A stretch of 23,966 bases of DNA from an uncultured Clostridia bacterium (GTDB taxonomy: Bacteria > Bacillota > Clostridia > Christensenellales > UBA1242). Made by a program: the position numbers and the translations under genes. Below the pieces are notes generated by a model. It did not search any database and had not been told where the DNA came from. It was given only the letters and a program-made list of their open reading frames with translations. The DNA is taken from contig CALWII010000021.1 in the NCBI GenBank assembly GCA_944380695.1, positions 1 through 23,966 on the forward strand, read 5' to 3'. Of this stretch, positions 1 to 6,675 are shown one piece after another (within the stretch, counting starts at the first letter, position 1; each line of letters begins with the position of its first letter).

Positions 1-1015
1 AGAATGTTTGATTTTTTAATCCCTCTATTACAGGACAATCCACTCCCCATGGATCGTTTCCTGTTAAACGAAAAGGTACAAGAGTTTTGCCCGTGCGGTA
101 GCGAATTGAATTATTTGCTAAAATCTCGCAGGTTTTCTCTCTATCCGACAATTTATCAAAAACCAAAGTGAAGCTTGGTCCATTTTTATCTATAAGATCG
201 TATTTTGGGAGATTTAAGGATTTAACTTTTGTTAAATATTCATTTTTGATGTAAATTTCTGGTTTCTTTAAGAACTCCCGTATTTCTTTTGCCATAAACA
301 AAGGAGTGTCAGTGCGTTTTTCAATGTCATTAAGCCAAGACTGCATTTCTTCAACACATTTATCAAGGTCAAAATACCAGTTTTCAACTTTTTTCAATTC
401 AGGGCGTGTGCCTGTAAGAGCGCTTACAGGGTCAATTAAGTCCATAGGAAGATATTGATGGCCGAGGTCACATTCATCGGCATATCCTTTTTCGCTTTGA
501 CATCCTTCGATAGGGCAACGCCCTATAACTTGACGACCGTTTAATAGAACACCTAATTTTGTGTCAAAGAATTGAAAAGATGAGTGTTTTGAAACCATAT
601 TGTGAGAATACAATGTGTTGATAAAAAGTTTGCTCATTTCTTTATGTTCGGTAAGCATAGGTTCAAATGCGGAAGCCCCGAAGAGATTGTGTGAAACTTC
701 GAACATTTTAAAAGTTTCTTTTTGGTGAATATGATTAGAATAAACAAACTCTTGTAAGGTCATATTGGAATCTATCGCACCGCTTTCCTTCATTTTTCGA
801 TAACCTTCTGTTGCCGTCGAGCCAAAGCAATCAGTTCCAGAAACGAATATTACATTATCATATCCAATTCGGTCTCGTAAAAAACGAGCTATTGTGTCAG
901 CCCTTAACATAACAGCAAGGTGTCCCAAGTGGAGATGTTTGTTTCCGTAAGGCATACCGCCGGTTACAACAGCTCTTTTAGGAAATGTTGGACGAGGTTT
1001 GATAAAATTTTCCAT
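1..1015 (-). CDS. metG: methionyl-tRNA synthetase, N-terminal part (cut by window edge)
   Basis: Charges tRNA-Met with methionine in the cytoplasm. I translated the minus strand from the ATG at 1013-1015; the frame stays open for 338 codons to the window edge, so the C-terminal part is missing. Seen: a class I synthetase HIGH-type motif HLGH at residues 29-32 after GGMPYGN, the SGTDCFG block near 61-67, and a zinc-knuckle insert with C167, C172, C182 and H186 where E. coli MetRS has four cysteines. After this comes the family block DPVSALTGTRPEL and a WYFDLD segment, as in E. coli-type MetRS. The KMSKS loop lies beyond the edge. GGAGA sits 6 nt before the start. The gene follows sigH by 43 bp and may have its own promoter overlapping the sigH stop codon. 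Identity is firm; the third Cys/His arrangement of the zinc knuckle is a small variation. Confidence 0.93.
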   Translation of the reverse strand, partial: MENFIKPRPTFPKRAVVTGGMPYGNKHLHLGHLAVMLRADTIARFLRDRIGYDNVIFVSGTDCFGSTATEGYRKMKESGAIDSNMTLQEFVYSNHIHQKETFKMFEVSHNLFGASAFEPMLTEHKEMSKLFINTLYSHNMVSKHSSFQFFDTKLGVLLNGRQVIGRCPIEGCQSEKGYADECDLGHQYLPMDLIDPVSALTGTRPELKKVENWYFDLDKCVEEMQSWLNDIEKRTDTPLFMAKEIREFLKKPEIYIKNEYLTKVKSLNLPKYDLIDKNGPSFTLVFDKLSDREKTCEILANNSIRYRTGKTLVPFRLTGNDPWGVDCPVIEGLKNQTF

Positions 1016-1032
1016 AATTTTCTCCGTGCTTA

Positions 1033-1062
1033 AATTTATCACTTTTTTTTGTGTTTTGTCAA
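1033..1062 (-). promoter_or_regulatory. possible promoter for metG
   Basis: On the minus strand TTGACA (1057-1062) is followed after 18 bp by TAAATT (1033-1038). The -35 box is perfect and overlaps the sigH stop codon; the -10 box matches four of six positions. Initiation would fall near 1026, giving a leader of about 11 nt that starts at the Shine-Dalgarno site. It could be a chance match inside the operon. Confidence 0.4.
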
Positions 1063-1652
1063 ACAATTTTTTCATCAAACAAATGTTCTCTCATCGAAGC
1101 GACTTTTTTCTTTATTCGAGAAAGAGCATTGTCTATGCTTTTTTTTGATTGCCCTGTTTTAAATGCGATTTCCTGGTAACTTAAACCTTGCAGATAATTT
1201 TTTAATACTTTATGTTCCATAGGGGAAAGTTCGCTTGCGAATGCTTTTTTAAGGTCCTGAACGAATTGTCTATTTGACATTATTTGCTCTGGTGTTAGCC
1301 CGTCTGATATTAAAAATACTCCAAGTTCATCGTTTTCTTCGTCGGTGATTGGTAGGGCGGAGGACAAAACAAGATTTTTTTGAGTAGAGGCATTTCTTAT
1401 AGCGGACTGAATTTGTCTTTTTATACAGATTTGCGCAAAGGTTGAAAAAGAAGCATCTTTGTTTTGGTTATATCCCTTTATTGCCTTGTACAAACCTATC
1501 ATACCTTCCTGGATTAAGTCTTCGACATCGCCCCCGATGAGATAAAAACCACGACTAAATTTTGTTATCGTGTTTTTGTATCTGTTAAAGAGTTCAATTT
1601 CTGCTTGTGTGTCTCCATTTTTTGCTAGAGAGACTAATTCTTCATCTGTCAT
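1059..1652 (-). CDS. sigH: RNA polymerase sigma factor, SigH (Spo0H) type
   Basis: A 197-residue sigma-70 family protein that directs RNA polymerase to a subset of promoters. Region 2 is seen around residues 10-85 with the LIQEGMIGLYKAI core-binding stretch and the DASFSTFAQICIKRQI stretch that matches B. subtilis SigH closely. Region 4 is at about 140-190, with LSPMEHKVL and a helix-turn-helix around SYQEIAFKTGQSKKSIDNAL. Regions 1.1 and 3 are absent or reduced, as usual in this class. The ATG overlaps the rlmB stop codon (ATGA), so translation is coupled. The rlmB-sigH neighbourhood is conserved in Firmicutes and supports the SigH call over an ECF sigma. In Bacilli SigH controls the transition to stationary phase, sporulation and competence; whether this organism sporulates cannot be told here. 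No anti-sigma gene is next to it. Confidence 0.9.
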   Translation of the reverse strand: MTDEELVSLAKNGDTQAEIELFNRYKNTITKFSRGFYLIGGDVEDLIQEGMIGLYKAIKGYNQNKDASFSTFAQICIKRQIQSAIRNASTQKNLVLSSALPITDEENDELGVFLISDGLTPEQIMSNRQFVQDLKKAFASELSPMEHKVLKNYLQGLSYQEIAFKTGQSKKSIDNALSRIKKKVASMREHLFDEKIV

Positions 1653-2365
1653 AAAAATTTCCTTTGTCTTAAAATTTCAAAAATTACAATACCACAAGCA
1701 ACACTTGCGTTGAGAGAGTTAATTTTGCCTTCAAGTGGCAAAGTGATAGTCCCGTCACATTTTTCTAATATGCTAGGTCTAACTCCTTTACCTTCAGAAC
1801 CAATAATCACAGCCAAAGGCAGATTTAAATTTTTTTGGTATATATTTTCGCCACCTGTTTCTGCTGCGAAAATCCATATATTATGATTTTTAAAAAAATC
1901 GATAGCTTCTTTCAGATTAGTTACTTGGGCAATTTTAACATTTGATATTGCACCTGTGCTGGTTCTTATTACGGTGTCATTAACTTGGCAAGCTCTATTT
2001 TTAGGAATAACTATTCCATCAACCCCTGCACATTCGCAAGAACGAATAATAGCACCAAAATTATGTGGGTCTTCAATTCCATCTAAAATAACAAAAAGGG
2101 GAAGATTATTGTCAGTATCTAAAAGTTGATTTAATGATGAATATTTGAAGTCAGTTGTGTCAGCTATGTAACCTTGGTGATGAGTGGTTGTTGATTTTCT
2201 GTCTAAAGCTTGTTTGGGAATAAATTCGATACGGATTTTGTTTTTTCTGGCGAGAGAAATTATCTCATCTTTGCGTGATGAGTAGTTTTGGTCAATCCAA
2301 ATTTTGTTGATTGTTAAACTTGAGCGTAAGGCTTCTTTAACGGGATTTTTTCCTTCAATTTGCAT
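1649..2365 (-). CDS. rlmB: 23S rRNA (guanosine-2'-O-)-methyltransferase, TrmH/RlmB family
   Basis: A SPOUT methyltransferase that 2'-O-methylates 23S rRNA, expected at the G2251 equivalent, with S-adenosylmethionine as donor. The 238 residues match the usual length. An N-terminal L30e-like RNA-binding domain covers about residues 1-75, starting with the GKNPVKEAL signature. The knotted catalytic domain follows, with motif 1 NFGAIIRS (102-109, catalytic Arg108), motif 2 IIGSEGKGV (187-195) and motif 3 LPLEGKINSLNASVA (209-223). The start lies 11 bp inside mrnC and the stop overlaps sigH. The pairing with mrnC is a conserved Firmicute arrangement and joins two 23S rRNA maturation steps. Specificity for G2251 rather than another guanosine is inferred from context; the family includes other rRNA and tRNA methylases. 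Confidence 0.92.
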   Translation of the reverse strand: MQIEGKNPVKEALRSSLTINKIWIDQNYSSRKDEIISLARKNKIRIEFIPKQALDRKSTTTHHQGYIADTTDFKYSSLNQLLDTDNNLPLFVILDGIEDPHNFGAIIRSCECAGVDGIVIPKNRACQVNDTVIRTSTGAISNVKIAQVTNLKEAIDFFKNHNIWIFAAETGGENIYQKNLNLPLAVIIGSEGKGVRPSILEKCDGTITLPLEGKINSLNASVACGIVIFEILRQRKFL

Positions 2366-2729
2366 TATTTACCTCTAATGTTAACGAATGATTTAAAATA
2401 TAGTTAAGTCTTTCAGTTTGATTGGTAACATACAAGTAACCAATGACAGCTTCAAAAGCGGTTGCTTTTTTATAATCGACGGCATCGGCATTTTTTGCGT
2501 GATGTTTTGGTTTTGCATTCCTTGCGCGTCGAGCTATTTCTTTTTCGATGTCGTTAAGTTCTAATATATTTAATATTTTTGCTTGCCAGGACGCACTGCA
2601 CAATCTAGCACAAAGCAAGTGCAATTCGTTAATGGGCTTATTTATGTTTTGCACCGCCCAATTCCGCACAAAACAAGTGTGTATTGAGTCGCCGATAAAA
2701 GCGAGTTCTAATGAGTTTAAATCTTTCAT
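2355..2729 (-). CDS. mrnC: Mini-ribonuclease III
   Basis: A compact RNase III-fold endonuclease without a double-stranded RNA binding domain, which trims the ends of 23S rRNA precursor with help from L3 in B. subtilis. The 124 residues are typical. The metal-binding signature LELAFIGDSI (7-16) carries Glu8 and Asp14, and the second half has the RRARNAK stretch (67-73), the DAVDYKKATAFEAVIGYLY block (82-100) with Glu93, and the Lys/His-rich AKPKHHAKNA connection typical of the family. It overlaps ychF upstream by 4 bp (ATGA) and rlmB downstream by 11 bp, so it appears to be translated by coupling. No sign of damage. Confidence 0.92.
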   Translation of the reverse strand: MKDLNSLELAFIGDSIHTCFVRNWAVQNINKPINELHLLCARLCSASWQAKILNILELNDIEKEIARRARNAKPKHHAKNADAVDYKKATAFEAVIGYLYVTNQTERLNYILNHSLTLEVNNAN

Positions 2730-3817
2730 ACATTAAACCTAAAAAGCACCACATCACCGTCTTGCATTGTGTAGTCTTTACCTTCCATTCTAACTTTACC
2801 TTTTTCTTTTGCTTTCAGAAAAGACCCAGCATCAATTAAGTCAGCATAAGACACTATTTCGGCTTTGATAAAACCCTTTTCAAAGTCGGTATGGATTTTG
2901 CCTGCTGCTTGTGGAGCTTTTGTACCTTTTTTAATTGTCCAGGCCCGCACTTCTTTTTCGCCTGCGGTTAAAAAACTCATCAAGCCGAGTAAATCATAAC
3001 TTTCCCGAACTAGCTTTTCAAGACCACTTTCAGTTATGCCTAATTCTAGTTTATATAAAGGTCTTTCTTCTTTAGGCAATGAAACCAATTCTTCTTCAAT
3101 TTTTGCACAGAGTTGAATACAACCGGAATTTTCATTTTGGGCAAATTTAAAAACCTGTTTGGAATAATTGTTTTCTAAATTTGAAATGTCGTTTTCTGAT
3201 ACATTAGCCACATAAATTACAGGTTTAGCAGTAAGGAGGGAAAAACTCTGTAAAATTTCTTTTTCTTTATCTGAAAGGGGAAGAGTTCGAACGCACTTTC
3301 CTTCTTCGAGGTGAGCTTTTACCTTTTTCAATACCTCCAAACCGTCCATCAAGCTTTTGTCACCTGTTTTGACAAGTTTGCAATCTTTCTCATATTTTTT
3401 TGTGACTTGTTCGAGATCGGCAAGTGCAAGCTCTAAATTTATGATTTCTATGTCTCTTATAGGGTTGACAGAACCAGAGACGTGAATAATTTTTTCATTA
3501 TCAAAGCATCTTACAACGTGCACAATCGCATCTACTTCACGAATATGACTTAAAAATTTATTTCCTAACCCTTCACCGTGACTTGCTCCCGCAACGAGTC
3601 CTGCAATATCCATAAATTCAATACTAGCTGGTGTAATTTTTTGAGTGTTGTAAATTTTAGCAAGAACTTCAAGCCTTTGATCTGGTACATCAACGACGCC
3701 TATATTCGGTTCAATTGTACAAAAAGGGTAGTTTGCGCTTTCTGCTCCTGCCTCTGTTATAGCGTTAAAAAGTGTACTTTTACCAACATTTGGCAAACCG
3801 ACAACTCCTATTTTCAT
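2726..3817 (-). CDS. ychF: YchF/OLA1-type P-loop ATPase
   Basis: A universally conserved Obg-family P-loop ATPase that associates with ribosomes and is linked to redox and stress control. The 363 residues fit the family. Visible: P-loop GLPNVGKST (7-15), switch region with TIEPN (34-38), G3 motif DIAG (70-73), and NVSE (205-208) in place of NKxD; this change is the mark of YchF proteins, which prefer ATP to GTP. A helical insert and a C-terminal TGS domain (about 275-363) follow. AAAGGA precedes the ATG. It is the first gene of the coupled ychF-mrnC-rlmB-sigH run. No convincing promoter is seen in the 61 bp before it; transcription may read through from the 864-residue gene past the hairpin at 3840-3864, or start inside that gene. 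Confidence 0.95.
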   Translation of the reverse strand: MKIGVVGLPNVGKSTLFNAITEAGAESANYPFCTIEPNIGVVDVPDQRLEVLAKIYNTQKITPASIEFMDIAGLVAGASHGEGLGNKFLSHIREVDAIVHVVRCFDNEKIIHVSGSVNPIRDIEIINLELALADLEQVTKKYEKDCKLVKTGDKSLMDGLEVLKKVKAHLEEGKCVRTLPLSDKEKEILQSFSLLTAKPVIYVANVSENDISNLENNYSKQVFKFAQNENSGCIQLCAKIEEELVSLPKEERPLYKLELGITESGLEKLVRESYDLLGLMSFLTAGEKEVRAWTIKKGTKAPQAAGKIHTDFEKGFIKAEIVSYADLIDAGSFLKAKEKGKVRMEGKDYTMQDGDVVLFRFNV

Positions 3818-3839
3818 AAAAAAGTCCTTTTAAATGCAA

Positions 3840-3864
3840 AAGCAAATGTTTAACACATTTGCTT
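3840..3864 (-). terminator. hairpin between the 864-residue gene and ychF
   Basis: A perfect 10-bp stem (3840-3849 with 3855-3864) and a 5-nt loop follow the stop codon of the 864-residue gene on the minus strand. The T-tract after it is short and interrupted (TTTTGCATTT). It may be a leaky intrinsic terminator or an attenuator that lowers expression of ychF and the genes after it. Confidence 0.55.
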
Positions 3865-3878
3865 CTATGAAATTAAAT

Positions 3879-6473
3879 TTAATTTCCTAAAATTCTATCA
3901 ATTTTGTTTCTTTTGTTTTCTTTCTCGACTTTGCTTGCCTTTTCGTTGAGAGATGTGTTAGCGCTGGCAATAGTGTCTCTGGTTATTGTGCCTGCGCTTA
4001 TTCCGGTCTCCATATCAGTTCTTCTCGTTTCAACTCTGCTTAATGCTTTAGCGTGTACTGGATCGGCAAGTCTTGCTTTGGCGAATTCGGCGAGTTTGTT
4101 TGCATCATCAAGAGTTGAATCTATAGCTTTAAGTTGCAGTTCGTAATCTGTTAATCCGTCAGCAAAAGATGAAATCCAAGTAAACACTTGACTACTGTCA
4201 TCTGTGGTTGCAGTAACAAAATCGGAAGGATTTTCTGTTGACAAATAGGCAGCATTTCTTGCAAGGGCTGAATTGCGCCTATTATATTTTCCTGATTTGA
4301 AGATGTTGTAAATTGACGGTCCTAAAACTTCTTTTTCCCGATTTGTCACTCCAGACGGGTCGCTCTGTGCTCGTTTAACAGTTTCATTAAAAGTTGCTTC
4401 TGCTTCTGCAATAACAGCTCTTTCTGCGATCGACATATTGTAGATTGCATTTTTGGCGGAAGAATTTCCTGCGTTTGCTTTCAAACAGGCAACGATCATA
4501 AAGGCGTGTTTGTCAACAAAAGCAAATGCTGCTGCATCAAGTTCTTCTTGAGTTGGCTCTCTTCCTTCTGTTGCGACAAAATCCTTTTTAAAGTTGCTCA
4601 CATAAGTTGTTTTAAGTTTCCCAATTATTGAAGGATCGCTATGAGCTATTGTATTGAACAGATTTTCCTCGGCTTTTTCCTTTTTCTTTTCTAACTTTCT
4701 TCTTTCTTTAGCTGAAAGTGTAGGCCTGCCCAGTGCTCTTTCATAAGCGGAGATTTCTCTTTTAAGCGAAAAATGCTTTGTGATAGCTTTACCCAATGCG
4801 CGTTCTTTTGATTCGTATGATTTAACGGCAGCATCTACAGCTGCTTCGGCCTTATCTATTTTTGAACTAGGCAGATCAATTGTTGAGGCTATTGTTGTAG
4901 CGCATCCTAAAGCGATTAATCCTGTTGCTACGAGAGGAATAGCGGCTCCTGCTGTAACTCCAGCTATTGCGAGCACCGCCAAACCTATTCCTGCAATGAT
5001 GCCAATACCACCTAAAACTTTTAGTGCTTTTCTCCAAAAACCACCTTTTTTTGGAGTGTCGTCTGGTCCAGGTCCAGATGGTCCAGGTCCAGATGGTCCA
5101 GGCCCAGATGGTCCAGGCCCAGATGGTCCAGGTCCTGATGGTCCGGGTCCTGACGGTCCGGGTCCTGATGGTCCAGGTCCTGGACCGGGTGATACGCCAA
5201 AGCCATCTTCTTCGATATAGCCTTTAGTACGTGTCACATTTGCCGTCTCAATCAAATCGATTTTTACTGAATCTTTCTTTTCAGATCTAATTATGTCAAA
5301 GTCTACTTGGCTTGTACCTCTTGTACGACTTGGAGGATTGGTGAGAGCAGTAGTCCCTATGGCATCTAAAATGGATTGTAGCTGTTTGTATTGAGGAGAT
5401 GTTTTATTAGGTGTTATTATTTTGCCACTAGCGTATGGTGAGCTTAATGGAATGTCTATTGGCAAAGCAAAAGGTTTTGATACTTTTGAATGGGTTGGAG
5501 GGTTAAAAACCAGCATTGTTCGAAGCACTTCGTCTCCTTTGCTTGGAGGAAGATGCACCATTGAAACAGATTCAAATCTGATAAATGTGCCCTTGTGTAA
5601 AATGTATCTTGTACCATTGCTGTTCGCTATAATAACATCATTAACTCCTGAAGTAGGAGCACTATCGTGACCTACCATTCCTGTTACTGATGATCTGGTT
5701 ATGGCAAAATTTTTAGTTCTGTCTCTGAAGGTCTTTACTTTTTCTTTGCCGATATCATTTGCAACTGTTGCTAAAGCCATTACAAATTCGGTAGAAAATT
5801 TAGATAAATCATCGACAAACCTAAATCGCTCATCATTTTTGCGTCCAATGGCGTATAACTTTACAGCATCAGAAGTTGAATTTATTGCTGTTTCCAAAAA
5901 GTGTTTGGTCATTGTAGGGGTGTATGTTGCAGCTTTATCTTTAGGTTTTGTTCGAAGAATAGGTTCAGTGGCATCTGCGTGTTTGATTTCGATGCCTCTT
6001 GCGTTTGAACGAATTTCGATTTCACCTTTCAAAAAGATTTGGAAACCCTTATCACGACCGTGGGCTTTATTAGCGGAGTCAAACACTGTCATACCAGTGA
6101 CTGGCAAGGATATTGTTTTAGTAGAAGAATCCGGATCGCTTTTTATTTCAGCAATTTTAGCTGCATTTAATCCTAATTCCGTCAATTTTTCATCAGAAAG
6201 AGAAGAGATAAAAGAAAAAGGAATATTTACAGAATACTTTGCACTTTTTGAGCGTGTTGCTTTTTTTTCAAACACTTCGAAGCAAACAGCACCATTATCA
6301 CTAAGGCGCAACATTTTTCTTTCGGTACTACTTTTGTCATTTGTAAGGTCAATTTCTACTGTTTGTGAATATGCTACACTTTTCCCTGTGCTAGGGTCTT
6401 TTGTTGTTGATATGTAATGTGATGTGAAGGTTACAAGATTTCCTGCTCTGATAGGTTTTGTTGTCTCTGCCAT
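3879..6473 (-). CDS. unrecognised 864-residue protein with (SGPGP)7 linker and hydrophobic hairpin
   Basis: I do not recognise this protein. The start is the ATG at 6471-6473, because GGGAGG lies just upstream; a TTG 33 bp earlier keeps the frame open but has no ribosome site. No signal peptide is seen. The N-terminal part (about 1-425) is rich in beta-prone, charged segments. A Pro/Gly linker at 430-470 holds seven exact SGPGP units (Ser at 436, 441 and so on to 466). A basic GGFWRKALK stretch leads into about 49 mostly Gly/Ala/Ile/Leu/Val residues (484-532), long enough for two membrane helices or a pore-type hairpin. The remainder (535-864) looks alpha-helical, with a Lys/Glu-rich coiled-coil candidate near 535-605, and ends in a basic tail. 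It has a separate strong promoter and lies between secA (divergent) and ychF. Base composition is visibly richer in G+C than the nearby A/T-heavy genes. Possible roles include an envelope-anchored cytoplasmic scaffold or a pore-forming or secreted effector; none is shown. Confidence 0.85.
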   Translation of the reverse strand: MAETTKPIRAGNLVTFTSHYISTTKDPSTGKSVAYSQTVEIDLTNDKSSTERKMLRLSDNGAVCFEVFEKKATRSKSAKYSVNIPFSFISSLSDEKLTELGLNAAKIAEIKSDPDSSTKTISLPVTGMTVFDSANKAHGRDKGFQIFLKGEIEIRSNARGIEIKHADATEPILRTKPKDKAATYTPTMTKHFLETAINSTSDAVKLYAIGRKNDERFRFVDDLSKFSTEFVMALATVANDIGKEKVKTFRDRTKNFAITRSSVTGMVGHDSAPTSGVNDVIIANSNGTRYILHKGTFIRFESVSMVHLPPSKGDEVLRTMLVFNPPTHSKVSKPFALPIDIPLSSPYASGKIITPNKTSPQYKQLQSILDAIGTTALTNPPSRTRGTSQVDFDIIRSEKKDSVKIDLIETANVTRTKGYIEEDGFGVSPGPGPGPSGPGPSGPGPSGPGPSGPGPSGPGPSGPGPSGPGPDDTPKKGGFWRKALKVLGGIGIIAGIGLAVLAIAGVTAGAAIPLVATGLIALGCATTIASTIDLPSSKIDKAEAAVDAAVKSYESKERALGKAITKHFSLKREISAYERALGRPTLSAKERRKLEKKKEKAEENLFNTIAHSDPSIIGKLKTTYVSNFKKDFVATEGREPTQEELDAAAFAFVDKHAFMIVACLKANAGNSSAKNAIYNMSIAERAVIAEAEATFNETVKRAQSDPSGVTNREKEVLGPSIYNIFKSGKYNRRNSALARNAAYLSTENPSDFVTATTDDSSQVFTWISSFADGLTDYELQLKAIDSTLDDANKLAEFAKARLADPVHAKALSRVETRRTDMETGISAGTITRDTIASANTSLNEKASKVEKENKRNKIDRILGN
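5065..5181. repeat. 15-bp tandem repeat encoding SGPGP, seven full units plus a partial one
   Basis: Seven consecutive 15-bp units run from 5065 to 5169, with a partial copy to about 5181. The plus-strand consensus is GGTCCAGGTCCAGAT. Units differ by single bases (CCA, CCG or CCT; GGT or GGC; AGAT, TGAT or TGAC). In the coding frame the changes are synonymous: serine is TCT in four units and TCA in three, so the peptide repeat is kept while the DNA drifts. Such arrays tend to change copy number between strains. Confidence 0.95.
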
Positions 6474-6483
6474 TTTTCCTCCC
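6474..6483 (-). promoter_or_regulatory. ribosome binding site that fixes the start of the 864-residue gene
   Basis: On the minus strand GGGAGGAAAA lies directly before the ATG at 6471-6473. It selects this ATG over the in-frame TTG at 6504-6506, which lies about where the promoter at 6510-6538 would start transcription and so could not be used. Confidence 0.8.
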
Positions 6484-6509
6484 AAATAAAAACTATTTTT
6501 ATACAAACG

Positions 6510-6538
6510 ATAATATCATAGCCCTTCAATTTTGTCAA
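6510..6538 (-). promoter_or_regulatory. near-consensus sigma-A promoter for the 864-residue gene
   Basis: On the minus strand TTGACA (6533-6538), a 17-bp spacer and TATTAT (6510-6515) form an almost perfect housekeeping promoter. Predicted initiation is near 6503, leaving a leader of about 30 nt that contains the GGGAGG site. This is among the strongest-looking promoters in the window, so the unknown protein may be abundant. Confidence 0.8.
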
Positions 6539-6630
6539 CATTTTTCAACAAATACTTCGATTTCTACGCTTATATTTAGACTAAAAAAAACTACATATTT
6601 GTGTTTTGACAATATGCGAGTAAATTATGC

Positions 6631-6658
6631 TTGACTAATTTGTATAAATGGTTAAAAT
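6631..6658 (+). promoter_or_regulatory. probable secA promoter
   Basis: TTGACT (6631-6636), a 16-bp spacer and TAAAAT (6653-6658); each box matches five of six consensus positions. Initiation would be near 6665, so the leader would be about 11 nt and begin at the Shine-Dalgarno site. A second TTGACA at 6606-6611 has no matching -10 box. Confidence 0.55.
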
Positions 6659-6675
6659 ACTATAAGGAGAAAAAA

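Noticed and set aside
1016..1058. T-box riboswitch before metG
   Set aside because: The gap is only 43 bp, too short for a T-box, and no T-box sequence is seen.
5065..5181. CRISPR-like regular repeats
   Set aside because: The units are 15 bp with no spacers and lie inside a coding frame.
4780..5220. Plus-strand frame encoding a mirrored GPGPDGPGPD repeat opposite the SGPGP linker
   Set aside because: The repeat has no stop codon in several frames because its unit length is a multiple of three. No ribosome site precedes it, and the minus strand has the promoter, SD and full-length protein.
5701..6417. 238-codon plus-strand frame opposite the N-terminal half of the 864-residue gene
   Set aside because: No ribosome site or promoter, and the composition is that of an antisense shadow of the real gene.
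6606..6611. Perfect TTGACA upstream of secA as a promoter
   Set aside because: No -10 box stands 16 to 18 bp after it.
6631..6675. SecA start at TTG 6631
   Set aside because: The TTG coincides with the -35 box of the promoter, and AAGGAG lies before the ATG at 6676.
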